DNA of 64,000 nucleotides from Chaenocephalus aceratus. Lineage: Eukaryota; Chordata; Actinopteri; Perciformes; Channichthyidae. The notes under the pieces were generated by a model that saw nothing but the letters and a program-made list of their open reading frames with translations, was not told where the DNA came from and made no database searches. A program made the translations under genes and the position numbers. The stretch covers positions 382,501 to 446,500 of the forward strand of contig JAMFTG010000065.1 of NCBI GenBank assembly GCA_023974075.1. The letters run 5' to 3'. Of this stretch, positions 32,868 through 44,661 are shown piece by piece. Each line of letters starts with the position of its first letter. Positions within the stretch are counted from its first letter, which is position 1.

Positions 32868-33016
32868 GATAGTAGCTGGAAACAGACAGACAGCATTGAC
32901 TGTATTTAACAACATTATCAGAGAAACCTTTATCATTAATTTTTAGTTTCTCACCTTTAACCTCCAGTTGCATTTTCCTGAGAGCAGCTCGGTAACGGGT
33001 TTCTTTTTTTACAGAA
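32868..33016 (-). pseudogene. Receptor D2/D3 exon fragment
   Basis: It matches 42,190-42,310 of unit C: start of the D3 exon (GATAGTAG), the D2-D3 intron (GACAGACAGCATTGACTGTA) and the 3' end of D2 (CTTTAACCTCCAGTTGCATT). It stops abruptly at about 33,010 and joins stalk-intron sequence, so it is a rearranged extra copy, separate from the D2 exon at 34,522. Confidence 0.75.
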
Positions 33017-33032
33017 AAAGAAATGTAAAAAT

Positions 33033-34042
<1,010 letters not shown>

Positions 34043-34094
34043 GTAAAAACATGTTCCCGTAGCAGAAAGCTTAATATGTCAAACAGGCTCTTAC

Positions 34095-34155
34095 CACGAC
34101 TCAACAAATCCAGTATTCGTTGAAGAAACAGGAATTGTGGTTGATGTAGTTTTTA
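34095..34155 (-). pseudogene. Unit D stalk exon remnant
   Basis: It corresponds to the unit A stalk exon (57,902-57,964): CACGACTC, GTTGAAGAAACAGGAA and a donor GTAAGAG on the minus strand. The acceptor region is altered (ACTGATAC). Confidence 0.6.
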
Positions 34156-34359
34156 CTGATACAAAAGTACATTGAAGTTACACATGAAAGCTTACAAATG
34201 AATGAACAAACACGTAACAAAAGAAAATATCATAGCAGGAATTTCACTCATACATTTGGATATGTCTTTTGCCGGGTAAACAAAATGCCCAAAAATATAT
34301 TTATAAAAAAGAGTTCCTTCAGAACTCATTTCTGTAGCTTTTAATGCTTGCCATCCAGT

Positions 34360-34436
34360 CGTTACTTTCTGGGGATATTCACACCAGTATATACAATTCT
34401 GTCCAATAGTTGCACACCTAGTTAAGTCAGAAGTAG
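34360..34436 (-). pseudogene. Unit D D3 Ig exon, truncated
   Basis: After acceptor TGTCTACAG it reads ATSDLTRCATIGQNCIYWCE and YPQK, matching the start of D3 in unit A (FTRSPTIGQNMTYWCQYPEG). Similarity ends within about 25 codons, so the F-strand YxC is lost. Confidence 0.75.
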
Positions 34437-34521
34437 CTGTAGACAGACACACATAGATAATTGACTGTATTTATACAGTCAATACATGTGTATGCATTTA
34501 CATAAAGGTTTAGTTTCTCAC

Positions 34522-34831
34522 CTTCCACCTCCAGTTGTTTTTTCCTGAAAGCAGCTCGGTATCTTTTTCTTGATTCCTCTCCACACCAGTAGACTCCAGC
34601 GTGCTGTGGGGACACATTACTGATGGACACAGTGAAGCCACTCTCTGTTTCTGTGAGACTGAACATCCCGTTTGACATCAGAGCAGATTTTGTTGATAAA
34701 ATATCTTCACAGATTGAACCGTTCACTTTGCAGAAAAACTTGAATCTGGAATCGTCCTTTTTTCTTATGTTATCACAGCGGATGGTGGTTTTATCTTTCT
34801 GTTTGAATTAATGGTTCCTGGCAGCCTTTAT
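34522..34831 (-). pseudogene. Unit D D2 Ig V-type exon, frameshifted
   Basis: The C-terminal two thirds are open (FKFFCKVNGSICEDILSTKS, SISNVSPQHAGVYWCGEESR), with the CD300/pIgR-type extra Cys pair and YWCG F-strand. The N-terminal part GCQEPLIQT loses frame before TTIRCDN through a deletion relative to units A and C. Donor (GTGAGAAA) and acceptor (TTTGCAG) survive. Confidence 0.8.
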
Positions 34832-34977
34832 CTGCAAATAAAAAAGGAAAGTAGATTGTGAAATATGTCCGTTAATGTGTGCTTCATAGCAAACTGATTT
34901 CCATTTTGTCTGACTCGATTTGCAGTTTGATTTTTTGTTTGCATGCATTATACATGTTTGTTGAGGGTGTGGTTTCA

Positions 34978-35244
34978 GGTGTTTCTCAATGTCGAGGACG
35001 CTTCCTTGGTAGGACATGTCCCTCCGAGTCAGGTCTTTCAGAGGCTAGGCAAGAATCCTTCCTTTCATTCGGAGAACGAAGAATGGGACAGGCTAGCAAG
35101 TGTGCAGGTGTGCGTCATATGAGAGGCCCCGCCTTACATTTTCCGCCAAAGATTTGGGAAATTGGTCCGTGCGCAAAGCATTGTGGGGATTTTAAGACTG
35201 CGAAGGATACTCTGGAGGATCCTTCCTCGACATTGAGAAACACC
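34978..35244. mobile_element. MITE (about 267 bp) in the unit D D1-D2 intron
   Basis: The ends GTTTCTCAATGTCGAGGA and TCCTCGACATTGAGAAAC are perfect inverted repeats. Inner blocks (AAGAATCCTT, AGGATCCTT) also mirror. No coding frame and no confident target duplication. Confidence 0.85.
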
Positions 35245-35303
35245 CACAGAGTGCTTCCAGAAAGGACAAGAGAGACTCAAGATGGAGAATAAGCATTTCT
35301 TAC

Positions 35304-35556
35304 CTAATTTCAATTCCACTTCTTCTTTGTCTTCATTATTATTTTTTTTCTCATTTCTAAATTTCAACTTGTACTTCACAAAATGTTCTCGTTGAATATC
35401 TTTCATTTTTATTTTTTGTATCTTCTGCCTTTACACACATCCTTCTTAGTGCTTATTATGATGATACAATACATACACAAATGTGGGTATTTACAGGTGA
35501 ATTTAACCTATCCTCCTATCTCTTCACAACTGGCCTCTCTTAACAGGATTCCCCTT
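35304..35556 (-). pseudogene. Unit D D1 Ig exon, heavily decayed
   Basis: It retains donor context TTCTTACCTAATTTCAATTC (compare unit A TTCTTACCAACTTTCAATTT) and the blocks ACATCCTTCTTAGTGCTTAT and TGAATTTAACCTATCC matching unit C D1. Several deletions remove any long frame. Confidence 0.65.
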
Positions 35557-36179
35557 ATGGTAACCTGAAGTGTTACTAACAAACATTAGGTCTGTTTTTA
35601 TAATTTAATATTTATTTTACATCTGCAAGGAATTTACAGCCAACGCTCCAGAAGACATTGCTGAAAGAAACACACTATTCCTCAGTGTTCCCGTTGTCTC
35701 CTAACAGATACTCAAACCTGTATGATTGAATGACTCTTAATCTTTAATTCTTAAAGACCATCTATCATTCTCATTATTCCCCCACCCAAGTCTTAACATA
35801 ACCATACACAATTATTTAACATATATAACATAATCTTCATCATACAGTGAAGTGAAAAGAGACTGTTATTAATTGTTCTGAGTTGTAAAGCAATATAACT
35901 GACCTAAATTAAATGTAGAAATGCATGTCCATACGTTTCTAAATAGTCAAATAATAAACAAAAACAAAACGTCACTGCCTGTTTAGTGGACAATTTTGTA
36001 CGTATAGTTCTTCATAAAAATGATGTAGAACTATCAGTAAGCATAATTTAGAAATATTCTAATACACATAAAGATGTCTTTCACTGGCTGATTGTATGAA
36101 CCTGAGTCTTCTAGAGACAATGTTAAAAACGTTACGCTATAACAAACATTAGCTCATTCAATTGCAGCAATCATTTTAC

Positions 36180-36219
36180 CTGTCATCAGTGAGAGGATGA
36201 GTAGGAGAAAGCTCTGCAT
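36180..36219 (-). CDS. Unit D leader exon (part of a pseudogene)
   Basis: ATGCAGAGCTTTCTCCTACT onward encodes MQSFLLLILSLMT plus a split Gly codon, with donor GTAAAATGA. It is a typical signal peptide core for this family and aligns with leaders at 43,910, 48,161 and 61,068. The downstream exons are broken. Confidence 0.75.
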
Positions 36220-36963
36220 CTTGTTGGTTTTAGACGTTGACTTCTTCCCTGAGGTCAGTGTCTGGTCTTGGTTGGTCTCCAGTATCTGATTCTGCTCAGC
36301 TCTATTTCCTGCATTTATATCTTTCATAATATCTAACAACTCCTCGCCCCCTTAATGTTCAACACTTACCCTATTTTCTTCCTTTTTAAAATTCTTACTC
36401 ATTTCCGTAAAGAGTAAACACAATTCTTAGGAAGTCCCTTACTTGAACCTTATATATCAAGTGTTTGGGCAGTGATTCTGAGGTCAGCAGTGTGTGTACA
36501 GCACAGTGTGTGTACAGCACAGTGTGTGTACAGCACAGTGTGTGTACAGCACAGTGTGTGTACAGCACAGTGTGTGTACACAGTGTATGCTGTAAGTAAA
36601 TGCTACAACTTTAAGACCACCTGTTGATAAAGGTGACGCTAACAGCTCGACCAACGGCTAATGTTCAAAGTCGTCATGTCTGAAACTGCATGCCACTTAT
36701 GTCTCCTAGTAATTTATCTATGAGAGGTTTTATTTTTACAACATTACACCCTCAGCTTGACTTAGAAAGCTATACAAAAAAAAAAGGATGTGAACCACAG
36801 GCCCATATAAGACTCAACCCAAAGCACAAGACCATATGCATCTGCTGCTGGTGGAAGAACGAAATCAGGTTCTCATGATATATCAGCGTTACAACGAAAA
36901 TGTTGCTTATAGATTATTCTGCAGCTTAACTACTTACATCTCTATTGCCTGTTGAATATGTCA
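36220..36963. other. Unit D upstream DNA with a 16-bp tandem repeat
   Basis: 36,489-36,580 repeats AGTGTGTGTACAGCAC about six times. 36,590-36,930 is collinear with unit C upstream DNA at 44,285-44,850 (TTTAAGACCACCTGTTGATA, AACCCAAAGCACAAGA), so the tandem duplication includes 5' flanks. Confidence 0.75.
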
Positions 36964-37683
36964 ATAGAGAACCGCAGTGACGCGTCCTAAAACCCGGATC
37001 TAAACTCCTTCCGGTTCCTTCGTCAAAAACGCAATGCAATCTCTCCGTAGGATTTTAGAAATAGCTCGAAATAAGGTCTGTGGTTGAAACGCATTGAAGA
37101 GACGGATTACGTTTTGTTCAGCCGGATAATCTATAATGTCTATCCTACTTTTATCATTTTCGAAGCATAAATCTAGTCGCAAGAAGCAAAATGCTAACGT
37201 TATGCTATAAAGGAACTACAGCCGGGCCGCTGCTTCAACGTCACGCCAATTTAAGATCCATATTCAAACTACAGATTGTAAATGGTACAAGACAAGTTGA
37301 AGTGTTTGTTTGAACACTCTGCAGGAGGCAGGGACTGGCTTTCAATCAGAACAGGGCAAACAAACTTAGCGGAGTGTTACGTGTTCGGTGTAATGACGTA
37401 AAACGGCCTGGACAACTTCTGTAGTCCTATTCAGCCACTTGGTAACAACCATCGTTTTCCAGACACGTAAACTCTTCAGAAATCACCAGCGGGGTCACTG
37501 CTGATGGATTTAATGTCGTAGAACAAAACGTGATCTGTCTCTTCAATTTGTGTCACAGACCTTATTTGGAGCTATTTTCCAAAATCCTATGGAGAAAATG
37601 CATTGCTTTTCTCGAAGGCACCGGACGTGGTAAAAATGCTAACTTACTTCCGGGTTTTAGGACGCGTCACTGCGGTTCTCTAT
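36964..37683. mobile_element. MITE with ~34-bp TIRs (720 bp)
   Basis: The ends ATAGAGAACCGCAGTGACGC plus GTCCTAAAACCCGG and their reverse complement are essentially perfect. Interior blocks (GAACTACAGCCGGGCC, TTTTGTTCAGCCGG) show no gene. Confidence 0.88.
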
Positions 37684-37739
37684 GTTGGTGAAGTAATTAA
37701 TCTCATTGTTTTTCCCAGTAGTGTAAAGTAAACATCATT

Positions 37740-38218
37740 TACTAAAATAATAATAATAATAATTCCTTATATTTATTATAGCGCTTTTCAATGACTCAAA
37801 GCGCTTTACATATACACACATTACACATATATCATACATGCAATGGTCAGAAACTGTGGACAATACCCACAGGAGCAAGTTCAGGTGAAGTGTCTTGCCC
37901 AAGGACACACCGACTTTACAGACGCAGCAGCGGCGGGTTTCACCCCTTGATCTGATGATCATTGCACAGCGCACTGCGCCACACCGTCCATCTTCACGCC
38001 TCGAGGTCATCGAGGCGCTTTTACAAGTACACATTAGTATCATACATGTACTGTGGACAATACCCACAGGGGCAAATCCGGGTGAAGTGTCTTGCCCAAG
38101 GACACAACGGCCTGACGCAGTGGCGGCAGGAGCGGGTTTCGAACTGGAGTTCCCCAGCACCCCCCTTGATCTGATGATCGGATGCACAGACCACTGCGCC
38201 ACCCGTCCCAAAATCATG
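37740..38218. mobile_element. Two tandem partial copies of a fish short interspersed repeat
   Basis: GAAGTGTCTTGCCCAAGGACAC and GATCTGATGATCATTGCAC / GATCTGATGATCGGATGCAC occur in both 37,885-37,990 and 38,085-38,210. The left part has AGCGCTTTTCAATGACTCAA, the usual head of this repeat. Confidence 0.75.
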
Positions 38219-38944
38219 CTGGAATGACAAAACTGAATAAAATGTACTTTGTATAAAGCCAAACAAAGCGTTATAAATACAGTACGTTTAACTTAAACTG
38301 CCCAATGTTTTTCCTTTTGGCTTGGTATTTAATATAGTCTGCAGATATTTGAACACAAAGACATCTTTATTATCATTATTTCAAATCTGGACAAAAGAAC
38401 GACCAAAAGAGAACTTATACCTCTTTAACCATTTCAATTGATGCAAACATGTGTGCTCAGAATTTTTGTGTAGCTTAACCTTTTTAATGCACCTGAGGTA
38501 AAACAGCAAACCACATTACAAAGTTACCGAAATTGCAAGCAGCCAGTCCCTGGATGTCAGCTTGTGGTTGCATCAGTTGTGTTGGTTCAGTCCAAACAGG
38601 GGAAGTTCAGTTGACGCTGTCCCACTTAACATGAGTGTTCGGTGGTAGAGGAAATGACTCGAATGTTAGATACATTGTAACTGCATTGGCGTGCAAAGGA
38701 GGAAGAGCTGGTATATATTTAAAAAGATGGTGTGGCAACATCTGAACAGATATACTGTTTACCGAGGAATGGTAATGCAACCATGTAGCACAAAAATACA
38801 AGTATACATCCGAGACAGAGGTTTAAAATTACACATTTGTCAAATAGAGAGCAGACCAGTCATCGGGTTTGCAGTTTGAGGGGCCTGTTGGAAAGATCAG
38901 AGATGTAAATCAAGTGATGATAAAAAGTTAATGTAACATAAACT

Positions 38945-40124
38945 CAGAGATGGGGTCGTTACTAAAAAAAAGTAATATATTACATATTACATATTACTTT
39001 TTAAAAAAGTAATATATTACACTACTTCGTTACTCTCTACATAAAGTAATTCGTTACTTTACTCGCAGCCCGCCCCTCCCTGCAGGCAGATCACGCAGAC
39101 TGCTAAAGTTTCAAATGTTCTCTTTAGTTCAGTTTCCATTGTCGCATAAGACTGATCCAGATCCTGAATGTTTTCCTATCTGACCGTGGCTGTCCTCTGT
39201 CTCCTGCTATCTGACCGTGGCTGTCCTCTCTGTCTCCTGCTATCTGACCGTGGCTGTCTCTGTCTCTCCTCCTATCTGACCGTGGCTGTCCTCTCTGTCT
39301 CCTGCTATCTGACCGTGGCTGTCCTCTGTCTCCTGCTATCTGACCGTGGCTGTCCTCTCTGTCTCCTGCTATCTGACCGTGGCTGTCCTCTGTCTCCTCC
39401 TATCTGACCATGGCTGTCCTCTCTGTCTCCTGCTATCTGACCGTGGCTGTCCTCTGTCTCCTGCTATCTGACCGTGGCTGTCCTCTGTCTCCTGCTATCT
39501 GACCATGGCTGTCCTCTGTCTCCTGCTATCTGACCGTGGCTGTCCTCTGTCTCCTGCTATCTGACCGTGGCTGTCCTCTGTCTCCTGCTATCTGACCGTG
39601 GCTGTCCTCTGTCTCCTGCTATCTGTATATGTTGCGCAGTCTATCTCTGCTCACGCTGTTGCGTCGGCGTGTTGTTCTCCTGCATGTTGGCCATGTGTTG
39701 CACTGGAGCCAGACTGGAGCACACCGCAAAGACTTCAGCCGAGCACGTACGAACTGCGCATGCGTGAGTGGCAATAACTCTCCTTACCAGCAGGCGGCGG
39801 TAGTGTGTATTCGTCATTCAAAACAGGCAACAACCGGAAAACAGAGAAGAAGAACAGACTACGTGTGTGATATAAATAAACAACAGCTATGTGCGTTAGC
39901 TTCACCTTAGCATGTGTTCTTTGCAGGTGTTTGTTGAGGTTTCATTATGACTGATTTTAGAAAGTAACAAAGTAACGCGTGTCGGGGCAATGTTAGTAAC
40001 TGTAGTGTGATTACTGAATTATAAAAGTAGCGCGTTACACTACTCCGTTACCGACAAAGTAATATTATACAGTAACGCGTTACTTTGTAACGCGTTACTT
40101 TGTAACGCGTTACACCCAACTCTG
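38945..40124. mobile_element. Non-autonomous hAT with internal 31-bp VNTR, copy 1
   Basis: Perfect 8-bp duplications CATAAACT (38,937-38,944 and 40,125-40,132) flank CAGAGATGGGG and CCCAACTCTG ends. Subterminal GTAACGCGTTAC motifs mark a known hAT style. The interior holds about 14 copies of TATCTGACCGTGGCTGTCCT plus CTGTCTCCTGC, and a GC-rich promoter-like block at 39,700-39,810. Paralogous unit D DNA near 27,490 is the empty site. Confidence 0.95.
39176..39625. repeat. 31-bp tandem repeat inside hAT copy 1
   Basis: Period 31 (33 where CTCT is doubled). Variation is limited to GACCGTGG/GACCATGG and the doubled CTCT. The second hAT copy has only about six units. Confidence 0.95.
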
Positions 40125-40629
40125 CATAAACTGTATACTGTATTATAATATTAGACAATCATACACGGACCTGTTCGCTTTGTCTTCATGCTCCTCTGTT
40201 TGTTCTCATACGAGGTGCCCATCCTGTCAGAAACCAACATGAATGATGCGTTGTTCACGGTCATTCTAACAGAATTAAAGCCAGTTTGAGGGATAGAGTT
40301 CAATTGAACTTTCCTTGATAATGTAGGAACTACATTACTTTGTGTTACTGTCCCTGCTGCTGTTTTCTTCAGAACACAAGTAGATTTTTGGTAATTAAAA
40401 TACGGTCTGACTGTGTTCATTAGTTATGCCTCTGCTGCCTATTTGAGTGACAAACTAACGTTACTGTAGGCAGCTGTGTTGAAAACAAATGTGATTACAC
40501 AAAGATTAGAGGTTGGTATTTTAATGTCTCATGTTTGAACCTGAATTTTGAAGAGAAAAAGCAGCTGAAATGTGTTTTTCAAGTCTGTAGTTTGATAATT
40601 TGAAGAAAACACAGTAAATAACGTCTTAC

Positions 40630-40713
40630 CCGTGTAGGCCAAATATACTGCGAGCGTAAGCAGCATCACATCCAAAGAGAGAGCCAAAACAATCTCCAAC
40701 ACAGAGGCCCGAT
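40630..40713 (-). CDS. Unit C transmembrane exon
   Basis: The acceptor is TCTCGTGCAG and the donor is GTAAGAC. In the phase set by family exons it reads DRASVLEIVLALSLDVMLLT then LAVYLAYT. It has Glu near the start and Asp mid-span, unlike the all-hydrophobic unit A span. Confidence 0.7.
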
Positions 40714-40776
40714 CTGCACGAGAACACCACAATTACATCTCAATGTAACACAATGATCATCGTGAGCATTTAGACC

Positions 40777-41168
40777 AGGGGTTCTCAAAGTGTTGATGAG
40801 TGAGGGCCAATGTAGGTACCCAATATTGGATTGAGGGCCGCCGAAGAAAAAACGGAACACAAAATAATTCCAAAACAAATCCTTTCTTTATTGCACTAAC
40901 CAATTACCGCAACTCGCGAGATGCCTAGTTGCCATGCAACCAGTAGTCTAGAAAACTTTCCACAAGCTGTCATTCATAATTTAGGAATGACAGCCCAGGG
41001 GGTGCAGTTTTACCATTCTTAAATTCCATTCTAATTCTTACTAGATACAACCATGGAGGATTAAAACATAACGCATGCATTTCAGCGTCTCACATTAACT
41101 ATCGCGGGCCGCCAGAAACATTTCCGAGGGCCGCCATTGGCCCGCGGGCCGCACTTTGAGAACCCCTG
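40777..41168. mobile_element. Small hAT MITE (392 bp)
   Basis: Perfect TIRs CAGGGGTTCTCAAAGTG / CACTTTGAGAACCCCTG and perfect duplications ATTTAGAC (40,769-40,776 and 41,169-41,176). Subterminal GAGGGCCGCC / GCGGGCCGC repeats. Absent at the matching place in unit D (near 27,900). Confidence 0.96.
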
Positions 41169-41257
41169 ATTTAGACCTTCATATAGTTTGTTAATGGATT
41201 TGACCTTCAAGCTAATAGTTAGTTCTTAAGCTTTAAAATACCCCCATGCTTTCTTAC

Positions 41258-41333
41258 CGAAACCGTGATAAGAAACTGTAGCTGGCTGTATGGGGGACGA
41301 TGCTGGTGAGGTTGTAGAGGGAACCAGTGACCA
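41258..41333 (-). CDS. Unit C stalk exon
   Basis: With acceptor TTATTTTCAG and donor GTAAGAAAG, one frame reads WSLVPSTTSPASSPIQPATV, a Ser/Thr/Pro-rich stalk. The phase relative to D3 is uncertain because D3 carries indels. Confidence 0.55.
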
Positions 41334-41892
41334 CTGAAAATAAACAGAACTGCAATCAAGCAATTAATCAAATGGACATAAAAGGTTTTAAATGTTTGTT
41401 GAAAAGGAGGTGACTTTAGGATGTTTGAGAGTCGTGTAACAAACATCTTTGTCTTACAAACAGACACTATTCTGCAAAGAGAAAAGACAAACTTTACATT
41501 TAAAAAAGCTTTTGCGAATCAGTTTTGATGGTAGATCCAAAATAGAACACAATCACTAGTTATTTAGTGAGTTAGGACCATTGAAGGGACGAATGCAATA
41601 CTGTTCTTTGCACTCTGAAAAAGTGCTTGAAAGGTACATTTTTGAAAATCTATCTCTGATTGATGTAGAAAGCGAAAGTAAAATAATATTGCACAGGAAT
41701 TTTTGTATTGAGCTTCAGCTTCAAGTTCTTGAATGTAAAGGCCACTAATTTGTATGTAAAATCTCGCATTCCAGATTTAAGTGATCACGAAAAACTAGAT
41801 GAAATAATAGATCTTTGAAAAGGCATTATCCAAGATAAAAACATTTTTTTAAACCAAAAAGACACACTGACAGCAGCATTTTAAAAACTCAC

Positions 41893-42199
41893 CAACAGTC
41901 ATCAGAAATCTATGGTAGAAGTATTGCCTTGTAGAAAGTCGATGTGTTTGCTCACACCAGTAAGTCCCGCTGTCTTCCTTTGTTACGCCTCTCATCTGTT
42001 ATGGTGAGGTTTCTATTCTCTGTTTCATCACTCATGGAAAACCCTCCGTGTTCTGGGCAGTGCTGACTACATGTTCACATTTAGAGTGATCTTCTCCCTT
42101 ACAGATGAAACTTCTTTACTGGAGCACCCTCTGGATATTGACACCAGTATGTCATATTCTGTCCAATAGTTGGAGACCTGGTGAAGTTTTTAATAGCAG
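41893..42199 (-). pseudogene. Unit C D3 Ig exon with three indels
   Basis: It matches unit A D3 closely over most of its length. It differs by a base gained near 41,996, one lost near 42,045 and one gained near 42,108. The last part differs in content: TYWCEQTHRLSTRQYFYHRF replaces the unit A C-terminal strand. Confidence 0.8.
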
Positions 42200-42285
42200 C
42201 TGGAAACAGACAGACAGCACGGACTGTATTTAACAACACAATCAGAGAAACCTTTATCATTAATCTCAGGTATTCAGTTTCTCAC

Positions 42286-42603
42286 CTTTAACCTCCAGTT
42301 GTATTTTCCTGAGAGCAGCTCTGTAACTTCCTTCAGTTGATTCCTCTCCACACCAGTAGACTCCAGCGTGCTGTGGGGACACATTACTGATGGACAAAGT
42401 GAAGCCACTCTCTGTTTCTGTGAGAGTGAACGTCCCGTTTGACCTCAGAGCAGATTTTGTTGATAAAATATCTTCACAGATTGGACCGTTCTCTTTGCAG
42501 AAAAACTTGAATCTGGAGTCCTCTTTGTTTCCTTCGTCACACGTGATGGAGGTTTGAGCTGTTCTGTACGCAGTTTGATTAAATGGATCCTTGCAGTCTG
42601 CAG
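42286..42603 (-). CDS. Unit C D2 Ig V-type exon
   Basis: Open from AADCKDPFNQTAYRTAQTSI to RKIQLEVK. It has the canonical Cys pair (SITC, YWCG) and the second pair FFCKENGPIC typical of CD300/pIgR domains. The acceptor is TTATTTGTAG and the donor AAAG|GTGAGAAA gives phase 1 as the next exon expects. It is almost identical to the unit A D2 exon. Confidence 0.85.
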
Positions 42604-42859
42604 CTACAAATAAAATAGAAAGTAAAACATGCAACATTTTGTTATGTGCTTCACTGGTAAAAACAAAATACCAAGAATAAACCATTAAATAAAATGTGAG
42701 TATTTGATTTCTGAAGTTATAGGAAATATCTGTGATGTACAATCTATAGCTTTATATGTGCCTGTAAAAACATAGTCTGTAACATTTGATTTATTATTTC
42801 CTTAGGGAAAATGTTTGACCATGTTTTTACATTTGTTAATTACCAAATAACCAGCCTAG

Positions 42860-43149
42860 TCACTTCACAGGGGAAGACTCGTGTTTTCCATATAGTTCAC
42901 ACATATATCTCCCAAAGTCCTCATGTGGAAGTTGGTTGATGATTACTTTGAATGTTTTATCTTCTGTATCATGGTACAGGTGAAATCTGCTTTTGTTTTC
43001 CCATACATCCTTCCTTATGCTTCCTATGATTGTTTCTTCTGCCTTTAATAAATCAATTCTTTGATAATTTCCATTTGCTTCGGGGTATTTCAAGATGAAT
43101 TCAACCCATCCTTCTCTGCATCCCGTCACCACATCACTGGCCTCACCAC
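42860..43149 (-). pseudogene. Unit C D1 Ig exon, lost 3' border
   Basis: After acceptor GATCTTCACAG it reads GGEASDVVTGCREGWVEFIL, KYPEANGNYQRIDLLKAEET and, near the end, FGRYMCELYGKHESSPVK, then TGA. The B-strand Cys is Leu (EFILKY) while the F-strand Cys (YMC) is kept. The usual LKVG|GT border is missing, replaced by TGACTAGGCTGG. Confidence 0.75.
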
Positions 43150-43909
43150 CTGTGAAGATCAGACAAAGGCAGACAGTCACACCATGTCAGAGACAACACA
43201 ATCCCAGAGTAATGACCTCTTTATCAACACAACCTACACTTTCTACCAGTAGATCACAAAGATAAATCAGTTCATTGCTAGCAGACTACCTGTCGGATAT
43301 TTTTCGCCTGAGTTTCCAAACGTTGGAATGAACGTCGCTCAATTTATAATTTATTCGCACAATGGTTCGGGAAACACTGTCAGTTTCAATACATTTTCCA
43401 TGGCAGCCGTCAGCTGCAGATAACAATTCATGTTAAAACAATCGTAAGCAAGTCAACTACACAAACTAAGCTAACAAGGAAATACAACAAAATATAAAAA
43501 GAACAATATAAAACTCTTGTAGTATAAATTGTAAAGATCTATTTATCTTATCTATCCAATTTATATCTGCTCGTCTAGTCATTTGTTCTTTGTCTGACTC
43601 GTTAAGCCTAACATATAAGTGACACTTTACTGCAGACACTGTAATTAATTGTAAAGCAGTCTAAATGCCCTATATTTATTTTATAAATGTGTGTTTATGC
43701 ATATTTTTTATTATCAAATTAATTAACTAAGCAAAACAAAATGTATTACTGCACATATACAAATATTCAAATAAAGAACATTTTCTTTTGACCCAGTTTG
43801 TTCATTGTATGAACCTGAGTCTTGTAGGGACAATGTTAGAAACAGTACATTATTTTAGAGACAGAGCTATAACCAACATTAGCTCATTCAGTAGCAGCAA
43901 TCATCTTAC

Positions 43910-43949
43910 CTGTCATCAGTGAGAGGATGAGGAGAAGAAAGCTCTTCAT
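43910..43949 (-). CDS. Unit C leader exon (part of a pseudogene)
   Basis: Encodes MKSFLLLILSLMT plus a split Gly codon, with donor GTAAGATGA. A hydrophobic signal peptide. Confidence 0.8.
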
Positions 43950-43974
43950 GTTGTTGGATTTGGACGCCAACGTC

Positions 43975-44447
43975 TTCCCTGAGATCAGTTGTCTGGTGTT
44001 GGTTGGTCTCCAGTGTCTGATTCTGCTCAGCAGTATTTCCTGAATGTATATCTTTCATTATATCTAACAACTCCTCGCCACCCTACTCTTATATCCTTCC
44101 CCCTTTTAACTCCTTTCTTTGAAGTCTTAGTTATTTCTCCTCCCCCTTTATACATACATAAACAGTTCATAGCCCAGTAACTTAAAACTGCTGATAAAAA
44201 GTGAAAACAATTATTAGAAAGTCCCTGACTCTGACCGTATATGTAAAATGTGTGGGCAGTGAGTGAGTAATGCAGCCCTGCAGTGTGTGCTGTGAGTAAA
44301 TGCTACTACTCTTTAAGACCACCTGTTGATAAAGGTGACGGCGCTCTGGTTAGCACAGAAGCTAACAGCTCCACCAACAGCTAATGTACAAATTCGTCAT
44401 GACTGTCTCTGCATGATACTTATGTTTCCTAGAAATGTATCTATGAG
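43975..44447. other. Unit C 5' flank
   Basis: Collinear with unit D 5' flank (36,240-36,720). No TATA box or other promoter element could be assigned with confidence. Confidence 0.5.
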
Positions 44448-44655
44448 TTTCAAGTTCAAGGCGTTCTTGTCATTTGCACAGCAGCTACAGTGTAGATATG
44501 GCAATGAAATACTTGGGTCACAGGCTCCTCAAACAGTGCAACATTAATATATATAGGACATTGAACAAATAAAACAGATCAAATAGGGCAAGAGAATGTT
44601 TTGAGATGTGCAAGTAAATACAAATAAAATAGTGCAAGAAGAGTCGATGTACAAG
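44448..44655. mobile_element. Short interspersed insertion with TATGAG duplication
   Basis: TATGAG at 44,442-44,447 and 44,656-44,661 flank TTTCAAGTTCAAGGCGTTCT...GTCGATGTACAAG. The paralogous unit D site (36,718-36,728, TATGAGAGGTTTTATTT) lacks it, so the insertion postdates the duplication. Confidence 0.85.
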
Positions 44656-44661
44656 TATGAG

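Larger units (their letters stand above)
40630..43949 (-). pseudogene. Receptor unit C: pIgR/CD300-like gene, probably inactive as read
   Basis: The exon order on the minus strand is leader (43,910-43,949, MKSFLLLILSLMT), D1 (to 43,149), D2 (42,286-42,603), D3 (41,893-42,199), stalk (41,258-41,333) and transmembrane (40,630-40,713). D2 is fully open. D1 hits TGA right after SSPVK and has no evident donor. D3 has three one-base indels against unit A. The transmembrane exon encodes DRASVLEIVLALSLDVMLLT and LAVYLAY, with acidic residues inside the span. A tail exon block near 40,168-40,215 does not join in frame. These proteins normally sit on leukocytes and bind lipids or Ig. The hAT element at 40,777 lies in the TM-stalk intron; the one at 38,945 lies downstream of the block near 40,168. 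Confidence 0.8.

Noticed and set aside
37735..38262. 175-codon minus-strand frame
   Set aside because: Translation of two tandem copies of a short interspersed repeat.
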